This document shows, piece after piece, positions 27,751-34,581 of a stretch of DNA of 57,239 nt. A model generated the notes under the pieces. It worked only from the letters and a program-made list of their open reading frames with translations. It had not been told where the DNA came from and did no database searches. Positions within the stretch are counted from its first letter, which is position 1. Every line of letters begins with the position of its first letter. Made by a program: the position numbers and the translations under genes. Source of the stretch: Lachnospiraceae bacterium (GTDB taxonomy: Bacteria; Bacillota; Clostridia; Lachnospirales; Lachnospiraceae); assembly GCA_024403275.1 (NCBI GenBank), contig JAKSSD010000008.1, positions 1 to 57,239 of the forward strand, written 5' to 3'.

Positions 27751-29397
27751 TTATTTTTTCTTCATAATATGTATATACCAGTTGCTAGCTATTTCCTCAT
27801 ATTCATTTCCAAATAATTCGAGGGCTTTTGGCTCAAAAGCATTTTCATATACCACATATTCAGGTACCTTTGATGGATTGATTTCCTGATATCTATAAAT
27901 CTTCTCATCATAGGTAGGTGTGGATATTGTAGATGGAGAACAAACCTCATATTCCCCAAACATATAAATATCACTATCTCTACCCATATACATAAGCTTA
28001 CTAGTAGTAGGGATATTGGCGATTATCAAATCATAATCCTCTCGATTTCTGGTAACTATTGTATCATCTGCAATTATTCCAAAAGCTGGCCCCTTTCTAA
28101 TAAGAGATACATCTCCCAATATTGTACATCTCGTTCCGTCCGCAGTTCTTACAAGTAACAAATTGCCAAACAGAATAACAAAAAGACAAACATATGCGAA
28201 AGCCACCTTAAGATTAATCGCCTTAATATCCAAATCCTCTGTTATTACAAGTCCCGCAAGCACATAGGAAAGGAATGGTGCCGATACAAGAAATGGATGA
28301 TTAGTAAATATTGATACTCCCAAAAAAGAAGCTATTGGAATAATCGTAAATATAAGAAAGTCTCTGGTCTGCTCCTTGCTTCTCTTAGTTACAAATCCTC
28401 TAAAGCCCAAGTAAATTGAAACTATAAACATTTCAACTCTTGGGAAATTGATATACTTTCTTGCAAATAACCATATAAACAACTGACCTATAAATGAAAC
28501 AAATACAAGAATATATATAATCTGATTTTTTCTTATTTTACTTCTAAAAGGTAAATAAATAAGTAAGCTTATTATCGAATAAATCAATGTAAATATAATT
28601 ACGGTAATCGCAGAATTAAGATGATCCATTAATCTCATCCCAATTGATGCAGAGTGCGAACCATCGCTTAATACATATCCCATCAATTCCTTAATCGATG
28701 ATGCTTCTATCCTAAGCAACAAACTAATGATAAATATTATAAGTCCGATAACACAAGGAATAGCCACAGCCAGTGTCTCTTTAAATAAACCCTTATTATT
28801 CTCCCTCAATCTAATTACTATATAAGCCACCACTGGTACAAGAACAATAAGCGCTGGATAAGATAACACTCCAAACATAAGTGCGCATCCGGTTATTATC
28901 AAATAAATAAGTTTTCTCTTGCCGCTATAATATTCCATAAGAGACAACATTATAACAAGCTCCATCCACATAAGGATATTTGAATAATCCATAGTGAACA
29001 TAAGCTTAGGAATTGTAAAAGCTATAATCCCTGTTACAGCTAAAGCTATACAAGAACTGACTCTTTTATTTAAGAATCTATAAAGGAGAAACATGGTAAT
29101 TGCCTGAATAATCATTCCCACAAATCTTGAGAATAATACCACTCCTTTAATACCAAATACCAATGTATATAAATACATAACAAGTGCTTCTGGTAATGCC
29201 GAGGTTTGATGTGGCTCCCACATTTCTTTTAAGAATCCATCCCCATTTATAAGTCTGTAGGCTAAAGTATATGCATACTGTTCATCCATATCATAACCAA
29301 CAAGCAATACCTTAAGAGCTGTGATTCCAATCAAAACAAGGAAAATAATCTGTATTATTAAATTAATATGTTTTTTATCATTTGCTAATTTGTCCAT
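27751..29397 (-). CDS. GT-C-like polytopic membrane protein
   Basis: The 548-residue product has about eleven to twelve membrane segments. Its first loop, VGYDMDEQYAYTLAYRLINGDGFLKEMWEPHQTSALPEALVM, resembles that of GT-C glycosyltransferases, with an acidic DxDE motif. A soluble C-terminal domain (about 430-548) contains TTSKLMYMGRDSDIYMF. Substrates are unknown. It is convergent with, and abuts, the other GT-C-like gene. A perfect TATAAT on the minus strand at 29430-29435 may be its -10, but no good -35 was found. Confidence 0.75.
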   Translation of the reverse strand: MDKLANDKKHINLIIQIIFLVLIGITALKVLLVGYDMDEQYAYTLAYRLINGDGFLKEMWEPHQTSALPEALVMYLYTLVFGIKGVVLFSRFVGMIIQAITMFLLYRFLNKRVSSCIALAVTGIIAFTIPKLMFTMDYSNILMWMELVIMLSLMEYYSGKRKLIYLIITGCALMFGVLSYPALIVLVPVVAYIVIRLRENNKGLFKETLAVAIPCVIGLIIFIISLLLRIEASSIKELMGYVLSDGSHSASIGMRLMDHLNSAITVIIFTLIYSIISLLIYLPFRSKIRKNQIIYILVFVSFIGQLFIWLFARKYINFPRVEMFIVSIYLGFRGFVTKRSKEQTRDFLIFTIIPIASFLGVSIFTNHPFLVSAPFLSYVLAGLVITEDLDIKAINLKVAFAYVCLFVILFGNLLLVRTADGTRCTILGDVSLIRKGPAFGIIADDTIVTRNREDYDLIIANIPTTSKLMYMGRDSDIYMFGEYEVCSPSTISTPTYDEKIYRYQEINPSKVPEYVVYENAFEPKALELFGNEYEEIASNWYIHIMKKK

Positions 29398-29470
29398 ACT
29401 AATTCCATTCTATATTCAAATATAAATTAATTATATCGCATTTACTCTTATTTTAAAATCTTTCAATTGA

Positions 29471-29500
29471 TTGCACTATATGATTTATGCATGCTATTAT
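29471..29500 (+). promoter_or_regulatory. Predicted promoter of the two small membrane proteins
   Basis: TTGCAC (29471-29476) is 18 bases from TATTAT (29495-29500), with an extended TG before the -10. It lies 31 bases upstream of the chosen start at 29532. Confidence 0.55.
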
Positions 29501-29531
29501 ATTTTTAACAAGGCAAACGGAGGATAATTTC

Positions 29532-30047
29532 ATGTTCGAATTATTACATTCAAACTTTTTCTCAAATATCTTATTGTTATCTTCAGGAATTCTGTTTTTC
29601 GTATCATTGATTACAATAATCGTTTTGGCCAAAACTCAGAAGAAAAAATTATATGGATTAGTAGCCGCTGCAACATTAATTCTCCCTATTGCTATGTTTA
29701 TATTTGTAATTTTTGGGAATCTGTCAAACTACATTAATTACACAAGAGAAGTAGATAATGGAATACAAGAAGTCAGTGCAAATGTTAAAGCCACTGCACT
29801 TGTTGAAAAAAATAAGACCTATGATATATGCTACTTTTTTAATAATCCTGAAGATTTAAAATATGTCGATAGGGCACATTTGTCATATTCTTCAGATGAT
29901 GAAACTAATGGTTATATAATAGATTCTTCCGCTAAAACTATTACCATTCTTGATGCTTGCCAATCTGGTGATGTTATAAATATTTCTATCTTTGCTCTTG
30001 AAAACACAACTTATCATCATCAAGTAACCCTTAATATTGTAGATTAA
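29532..30047 (+). CDS. Small two-TM protein with extracytoplasmic beta domain (first copy)
   Basis: No family recognised. The 171-residue product has two hydrophobic segments (about 10-32 and 39-63) joined by a short KTQKKK loop. About 100 polar residues follow, rich in beta-type pattern and ending in HQVTLNIVD. The positive loop predicts both termini outside, with the polar domain exposed on the surface. The ATG at 29532 is eight bases after GGAGG; an upstream in-frame start would add 15 residues. The next gene has the same layout and lies 15 bases downstream, so this looks like a tandem duplication that has diverged strongly. Confidence 0.75.
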   Translation: MFELLHSNFFSNILLLSSGILFFVSLITIIVLAKTQKKKLYGLVAAATLILPIAMFIFVIFGNLSNYINYTREVDNGIQEVSANVKATALVEKNKTYDICYFFNNPEDLKYVDRAHLSYSSDDETNGYIIDSSAKTITILDACQSGDVINISIFALENTTYHHQVTLNIVD

Positions 30048-30062
30048 CAAGGAGACAAGAAT

Positions 30063-30530
30063 ATGGGTACATTTACTTTTATCATTTATATAATATCAAT
30101 AATAGCCTTTTGGATTATGTGTCTTGTTAATATGACAAGCCTTCGTAACAAGATCACCAAAATTATCCATATTATACTAACTATTAGTCTTGCAATCTCA
30201 CTTGTATTGGTGGGAATTATCACCGCGACGGAATTATATCAAATATCTCCTAATTTAAATATCAATAACAATACCATATCCATCAGCTATAATAAAACTC
30301 TTTATAATTCAGATTTTGTTACTCTTAAGAATTCATCAGATAACCAGTCATTGTCTACTGAATATGTTTCAATTATATCAGCATACTGGAAAGATGGTTC
30401 ATGTGATGGAATTATTAGAGATAATCAAAAAATCACCCTTAAAGATTTTAGAAGAGCAGGCGAAACTATGACTGTTCTCGTAAATACAAAAAAGGGTAAT
30501 CTATCCTTTGATGTTACTGTAACTGAATAA
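30063..30530 (+). CDS. Small two-TM protein with extracytoplasmic beta domain (second copy)
   Basis: No family recognised. The 155-residue product has two membrane segments (about 5-24 and 34-58) with a basic RNKITK loop, then about 95 residues outside, ending GNLSFDVTVTE. Layout and the terminal beta strand echo the upstream neighbour (VTLNIVD versus FDVTVTE), although direct identity is low. AAGGAGA lies ahead of the ATG. An imperfect long hairpin starts right after the stop codon and an intrinsic terminator follows at 30685-30720. Confidence 0.75.
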   Translation: MGTFTFIIYIISIIAFWIMCLVNMTSLRNKITKIIHIILTISLAISLVLVGIITATELYQISPNLNINNNTISISYNKTLYNSDFVTLKNSSDNQSLSTEYVSIISAYWKDGSCDGIIRDNQKITLKDFRRAGETMTVLVNTKKGNLSFDVTVTE

Positions 30531-30569
30531 TACCCTGGTATCAATGGGTAATCCATCGATTCCAGGGTA
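30531..30569 (+). other. Long imperfect hairpin directly after a stop codon
   Basis: TACCCTGG and CCAGGGTA pair at the foot. ATC/GAT and ATGG/CCAT follow after single mismatches, and the loop is GTAAT. There is no T-run after it, so it is not a normal terminator. It could protect the 3' end of the mRNA. Confidence 0.6.
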
Positions 30570-30589
30570 TATTCTAGTGTCACTATTTA

Positions 30590-30720
30590 TTTTTCTGTAC
30601 TATTTTTGTTGGATTTATTGCTTTAGTAAATCAAAAGTGTTAGAATTAAATCCACGGTTTGATATGTTTTGACATATCTATAAGCTCTCTAAACAACGCC
30701 AATTGTTTAGGGAGTTTTTT
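30590..30720 (+). ncRNA. Possible small RNA ending in an intrinsic terminator
   Basis: This non-coding stretch of about 130 bases ends in two stem-loops, GATATG/CATATC (30661-30678) and then the terminator at 30685-30720. The terminator is 155 bases past the last plus-strand stop codon. It could simply be a long 3' untranslated region. No convincing promoter was found. Confidence 0.2.
30685..30720 (+). terminator. Strong plus-strand intrinsic terminator
   Basis: CTCTCTAAACAA pairs with TTGTTTAGGGAG over 12 pairs (one wobble) around a six-base loop, followed by six T. The T-run overlaps the stop codon of the minus-strand gene ending at 30719. Confidence 0.9.
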
Positions 30721-31021
30721 ATACATAGTTTACTTCCTGCAATATGCTACGTTTCATTTCTTCGTCAGTAATATGTTCTGCCCTTGAGACGAATGCATCA
30801 ATATATCTTTCGTCCTGTGTCAAATCATACATCTCGCACAATCTCTCACTAAACCAATATACTTCCTCATCAGTCGCCACATTATTAATAAAATCCAAGA
30901 CTGCTTCAGAATCTTCTTTAACAAGAAGCAATGCTTCTTCCCAACATTTTATTCTCCCAAAATCATCTTCTGGGTGAAGAGAAACTCTTCTAGCTATAAT
31001 TTCTTTTAACTTTTCAACCAT
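30719..31021 (-). CDS. Small helical protein, possible immunity protein
   Basis: The 100-residue product has no recognised motif. It is acidic and looks all-helical (KCWEEALLLVKEDSEAVLDFINNV, WFSERLCEMY). It starts at the TAATG junction with the 77-residue ORF upstream, a tight coupling typical of toxin-immunity pairs. Small acidic helical proteins are common as immunity proteins. This role is inferred from size, charge and position. If the upstream toxin is dead, this would be an orphan immunity gene kept for protection against relatives. Confidence 0.65.
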   Translation of the reverse strand: MVEKLKEIIARRVSLHPEDDFGRIKCWEEALLLVKEDSEAVLDFINNVATDEEVYWFSERLCEMYDLTQDERYIDAFVSRAEHITDEEMKRSILQEVNYV

Positions 31022-31254
31022 TATCTTTTTCTCCTTGAGTTAGACCTCGTTTGGTCACTATCTGGAAATATAGTACCTATCTGGCCATTAGTCATGATAA
31101 CACCGACTCTGACTCCTTTATATGTACCAAATATCGTAGAACCATCTTTCGGATTTGCATTTCTCTTGAGTTTTGCAACATTGTAAAGTGCAACATATTT
31201 TTGTACAAAAAGTGGAAAATATTTATTATAAAGCGAAAAACATAAGCTCCGCAT
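31021..31254 (-). pseudogene. Likely remnant of a toxin C-terminal domain
   Basis: The 77-residue frame has an uninformative N-terminus. The ending KRNANPKDGSTIFGTYKG followed by VRVGVIMTNGQIGTIFPDSDQ resembles the tails of secreted polymorphic toxins, which often close with a 'GTYKGVxV...NGxIxTxFP' beta hairpin. No export domain or full catalytic domain is present, and the frame begins less than 10 bases beyond the tRNA-Gln terminator. It is therefore probably the left-over 3' end of a larger gene replaced at the tRNA side. It is coupled through TAATG to the 100-residue gene. A short independent gene cannot be excluded. Confidence 0.5.
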
Positions 31255-31262
31255 TTGCGCAC

Positions 31263-31289
31263 AAAAAAGGAACTCGAATCGAGTTCCTT
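31263..31289 (-). terminator. Intrinsic terminator after tRNA-Gln
   Basis: AAGGAACTCG and CGAGTTCCTT form a ten-pair stem with a three-base loop, followed by a U-run on the minus strand, five bases past the tRNA discriminator base. Confidence 0.9.
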
Positions 31290-31293
31290 AAAA

Positions 31294-31365
31294 CAGCGCT
31301 ACAAGGATTCGAACCTTGAGATGACGGAGTCAGAGTCCGTTGCCTTACCGTTTGGCGATAGCGCT
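31294..31365 (-). tRNA. tRNA-Gln (anticodon CTG)
   Basis: A 72-base cloverleaf on the minus strand. The acceptor stem is AGCGCTA/TAGCGCT, the D arm GCC-loop-GGC, and the anticodon stem ACGGA/TCCGT with loop CTCTGAC giving anticodon CTG. The T arm is CAAGG-TTCGAAT-CCTTG, with discriminator G. The body closely follows bacterial tRNA-Gln (TCGCCAA..GGTAAGGCAACGGA). CCA is not encoded. A promoter lies upstream at 31386-31414 and a terminator downstream. Confidence 0.96.
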
Positions 31366-31385
31366 ATGTCTTCACAACAAAATGT

Positions 31386-31414
31386 ATTGTACACGATAAT
31401 TTTACAAAACGCAA
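31386..31414 (-). promoter_or_regulatory. Predicted tRNA-Gln promoter
   Basis: On the minus strand TTGCGT (31409-31414) is 17 bases from TACAAT (31386-31391), about 20 bases before the mature tRNA 5' end. Confidence 0.6.
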
Positions 31415-31459
31415 CAACAAATTTAATAATTTCTAAAATTTCTTAAAAGCGCGGTCTTG

Positions 31460-31488
31460 TTGATATAATAGATATGAAATGTTATAAT
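31460..31488 (+). promoter_or_regulatory. Strong predicted promoter of degV
   Basis: TTGATA (31460-31465) is exactly 17 bases from a perfect TATAAT (31483-31488), with extended TG. The expected start site is near 31495, inside the palindrome at 31490-31514. Confidence 0.75.
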
Positions 31489-31489
31489 G

Positions 31490-31514
31490 CTATGTAGTAT
31501 TCAATACTACATAG
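31490..31514 (+). promoter_or_regulatory. Perfect 25-base palindrome at the degV start site
   Basis: CTATGTAGTAT-TCA-ATACTACATAG forms a perfect 11-base dyad directly after the -10 and is followed by six T. It has two readings. One is an operator covering the start site; its core TAGTA-N5-TACTA has the same half-sites and spacing as the known FapR lipid-synthesis operator. The other is a terminator-like attenuator in the leader. Distance to the -10 favours an operator. Confidence 0.6.
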
Positions 31515-31535
31515 TTTTTTATTCTAGGAGGATTT

Positions 31536-32420
31536 ATGAGCGATTTCATTTTAAGTTGTTGTTCATGCGTCGATTTGCCTGCTTCGTATCTTGAAGAACG
31601 TCAAATTCCCGCCGCTTGTTATACCTACACCATTGAGGACGTTCCTTACACTGATGATTTCGGAGCTACTATTTCAATTGAAGAATTTTACAAGAAAATA
31701 GATAATGGCGCAATGCCTACCACATCTCAGATTAATTTAATTGAGTTTATTGAATATTTCGAACCATTTGTAAAGGAAGGACATGATATTCTTCATCTCG
31801 CTTTCTCATCTGGACTTTCTGGAACAGCTAACAATGCTATTATGGCTGCCAATGAATTAATGGAAAAATATCCAGACAGAAAAATCTACGTTGTTGATTC
31901 TCTCTGCGCTTCATCTGGTTACGGTCTCTTCGTTGATGTAGTTTATAATAAAATTCAGTCAGGCGTTTCTTTAGAAGAAGCTTACCAGTTTGCTGAGGAT
32001 ATCAAACTTAATATCAACCATTGGTTCTATACAACAGACCTTACTCATTTAAAGAGAGGTGGTCGTGTTTCACCAGCAGCATGTGCAATTGGTAATCTTA
32101 TAAATCTTTGTCCTTTCCTTCTGGTTGATCACGAAGGTCACCTTACAGTTAAGTCAAAGATTCGTGGCAAGAAAAAGGCAGCTAAAGAAGCTCTTAATAC
32201 AATGATTGAGCGTTGTGATAATGGTCTTGATTACGACCAGCAGGTTTTCGTATCAAACTCAGGATGTCCAGAAGATGCTGAATATTTAATCAGTCTCATT
32301 AAGGAAACTTTCCCTAAGGTTAAAAAGATTGAACTTTACGATATCGGTGTTATTGTTGGTTCTCACACAGGACGTGGAACTGTAGCTTTATTCTTCTTAG
32401 GAAAAGCAAGAAATCAATAG
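31536..32420 (+). CDS. DegV family fatty-acid-binding protein
   Basis: DegV/FakB proteins hold a fatty acid for phosphorylation by FakA, allowing use of exogenous or recycled fatty acids. The 294-residue cytoplasmic product has the family motifs MPTTSQIN (ligand-contacting TSQ, about residues 60-66), LAFSSGLSGTANNA (about 89-102), VVDSLCASSGYG and LKRGGRVSPAA. AGGAGG precedes the ATG. It is a single-gene unit, with the palindromic promoter region upstream and a shared terminator downstream. No fakA is in the window. Confidence 0.93.
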   Translation: MSDFILSCCSCVDLPASYLEERQIPAACYTYTIEDVPYTDDFGATISIEEFYKKIDNGAMPTTSQINLIEFIEYFEPFVKEGHDILHLAFSSGLSGTANNAIMAANELMEKYPDRKIYVVDSLCASSGYGLFVDVVYNKIQSGVSLEEAYQFAEDIKLNINHWFYTTDLTHLKRGGRVSPAACAIGNLINLCPFLLVDHEGHLTVKSKIRGKKKAAKEALNTMIERCDNGLDYDQQVFVSNSGCPEDAEYLISLIKETFPKVKKIELYDIGVIVGSHTGRGTVALFFLGKARNQ

Positions 32421-32440
32421 TTTAATAGCAATTCTTCCAT

Positions 32441-32474
32441 AAAAAAGGGCCGGTTTTGAACCGACCCTTTTTTT
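32441..32474. terminator. Bidirectional terminator between degV and the nucleoside transporter
   Basis: GGGCCGGTT/AACCGACCC with A- and T-tracts on the two sides. In the minus-strand RNA all nine pairs form (one U-G), while the plus RNA has one C-A mismatch. It serves both convergent transcripts. Confidence 0.88.
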
Positions 32475-33471
32475 ATCTTTCTTCTCTGAAATATGACATA
32501 CCCAAACTTGCTGGTGGCTGATTTTCTCTTTTATTTCTCATACTTGTAAGAATAAGAACAATAAGAGTTACAACATAAGGAATCATCTTATATAATTCCT
32601 TGAATTCCATATAATCCATTCCTGTTGGAATATACAAATGAACAATGTATAGACCACCAAAAAGGATAGATGCAAAAATACCTACGAGAGGATTCCAGAT
32701 TGAGAAAATAACAAGCGCAATCGCAAGCCATCCTCTATCACCAAATGCATCATTTGACCATACACCTGAAGCATAATCCATAACGTAGTAAAGACCACCA
32801 AGACCTGCTATCATACAGCCTAAACATGTAGCGAAATATTTATATTTGCTAACATTAATACCAGCAGCATCCGCTGTTGTAGGACTCTCACCTACAGCTC
32901 TTAAATGTAATCCTACTCTTGTCTTAGTAAGAATAACTGCTGCTAAAATCGCAATAATAAATGCTGCATAGCAAAGGAATCCATAGTTTAAAAATATCTT
33001 TCCAAACCATCCCATATTTGCCGCAAAAGGCAGCTTCCTTGCAAAGCACTCACTTGTTTTAGCCAAAGCAATTGATGGAACATCCGCTCCTGATAATTTA
33101 ATTAATGAACCACCAAAGAAGTTACCAATACCAACACCAAAGGTCGTCATCGCAAGACCTGTAACATTCTGATTAGCTCTTAAACTTACTGTCAAATAAC
33201 AGTAAATAAGTCCCATAATGAGTGAACCTATCAAAGAGCATAAAAGAGGAATTAATACCGCAAGAACACTATTGAAGTTTCCGCTTTTTACACAAGCCTG
33301 CTCGTAAGCAAAAGCTCCGATTACACCGCTGATACCACCAACATACATTACACCAGGAATACCAAGGTTAAGGTTACCTGATTTTTCAGTAATGATTTCA
33401 CCTGTACATCCATACAAAAGTGGAACGCTCTGAACTATAGCTCTTGGGATAAATGCTACTATATCAAACAT
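32473..33471 (-). CDS. BMP-type nucleoside ABC transporter permease (NupQ-like)
   Basis: The 332-residue polytopic protein is the second permease of a BMP-family nucleoside importer. It has about nine to ten membrane segments, with the family hallmark near the N-terminus, LLYGCTGEIITEKSGNLNLGIPGVMYVGG, and the cytoplasmic loop VGLHLRAVGESPTTADAAGINVSKYKY that contacts the ATPase. It starts with no gap after the upstream permease gene (33472). It probably works with the binding protein at 36218, the ATPase at 34568 and the permease at 33472. Confidence 0.93.
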   Translation of the reverse strand: MFDIVAFIPRAIVQSVPLLYGCTGEIITEKSGNLNLGIPGVMYVGGISGVIGAFAYEQACVKSGNFNSVLAVLIPLLCSLIGSLIMGLIYCYLTVSLRANQNVTGLAMTTFGVGIGNFFGGSLIKLSGADVPSIALAKTSECFARKLPFAANMGWFGKIFLNYGFLCYAAFIIAILAAVILTKTRVGLHLRAVGESPTTADAAGINVSKYKYFATCLGCMIAGLGGLYYVMDYASGVWSNDAFGDRGWLAIALVIFSIWNPLVGIFASILFGGLYIVHLYIPTGMDYMEFKELYKMIPYVVTLIVLILTSMRNKRENQPPASLGMSYFREER

Positions 33472-34581
33472 TTATTTTTCCTCCTTTCCATTAGCAATTT
33501 TTTCTTTCTTCTTATGAACTGCAACCTTATATGTAATGAAGAATTCACATCCAATAATGAAGAAAAGAATAATACCTGTAAGAATATCTGCGAAAGACTG
33601 ATTAAGTCCAAAGTTCATAGATATTTCTCCAGCACCTCTTTCAAGGAAGATAATTAATAAACTTGTGAAAATCATGGTAATAGGATTAAACTTCGCAAGC
33701 CATGAAACCATAACTGCTGTAAATCCCTGACCATTATTAATTGTTGTTGTAATTGTATGGTTAATCGAACCTACAAGAAGAAGTCCTGCAACACCACATA
33801 CAGCACCTGATAAAAGCATTGTTCTAATAATAACCTTTTCAGTCTTCATACCTACGTATTTAGCTGTTCTCTCACTCTCACCAACAACTGAAATTTCATA
33901 TCCCTGCTTACTGTATTTCAAGTAAACAAACATTGCAGCTGTAATAGCAAGTGCAACAATTATACTAAGAAGGTATTTAGAACCAAATATCTGTGGAAGC
34001 CAACCAGCATTTGTAGACTGGTTAATAATACCTACTGTAAATGATCCTTTAGGAACCTCCCAAACAACTGTAAAGAAGGCGACTAACTGGGTGGCTATGT
34101 AGTTCATCATCAAAGTTGACAAAGTCTCATTTGTATTGAACTTGGCTTTGAAAAAGGCAGGAATAAATGCCCATGCAGCACCTGCTGCCACTGAAGCCAC
34201 GGTCATTATAAGAATAACTACCACATTAGGAAGCTTACCGCCAAGGCAGATCATACAAGCCGCGGTTGCCAAAGCACCTGCAAGGACCTGTCCTTCACCA
34301 CCTATGTTCCAGAATCTCATCTTAAATGCAGGCGTAAGAGCCAATGCGATGATAAGAAGAATTGACATATTCTGAAGTGTAATCCATATCTTTCTGGCTG
34401 AACCAAAAGCTCCCTGGAAAAACGCTCCGTATACGCTTATAGGATTAAGGCCTGTAGTAATTGTTGTAACAATACCACAAATGATAAGAGCTATAATAAT
34501 TGCTATTGCTCTTACACCCCAAGCCTTATACCAAGGAAGAACATCTCTTTTTACAATGTGAAATGATTTAAATGGATTCAT
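33472..34581 (-). CDS. BMP-type nucleoside ABC transporter permease (NupP-like)
   Basis: The 369-residue product is the first permease of the importer. It has about eight to ten membrane segments, the motif PAFKMRFWNIGGEGQVLAGAL, and the coupling loop GYEISVVGESERTAKYVGMKTEK. Its start overlaps the ATPase gene by 14 bases and its stop touches the next permease, so the three are translated as a unit. The lysine-rich C-terminus is cytoplasmic. Confidence 0.93.
   Translation of the reverse strand: MNPFKSFHIVKRDVLPWYKAWGVRAIAIIIALIICGIVTTITTGLNPISVYGAFFQGAFGSARKIWITLQNMSILLIIALALTPAFKMRFWNIGGEGQVLAGALATAACMICLGGKLPNVVVILIMTVASVAAGAAWAFIPAFFKAKFNTNETLSTLMMNYIATQLVAFFTVVWEVPKGSFTVGIINQSTNAGWLPQIFGSKYLLSIIVALAITAAMFVYLKYSKQGYEISVVGESERTAKYVGMKTEKVIIRTMLLSGAVCGVAGLLLVGSINHTITTTINNGQGFTAVMVSWLAKFNPITMIFTSLLIIFLERGAGEISMNFGLNQSFADILTGIILFFIIGCEFFITYKVAVHKKKEKIANGKEEK

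Noticed and set aside
31255-31446. Plus-strand open frame over the tRNA
   Set aside because: It lies across tRNA-Gln, its terminator and its promoter. The tRNA explains the sequence.
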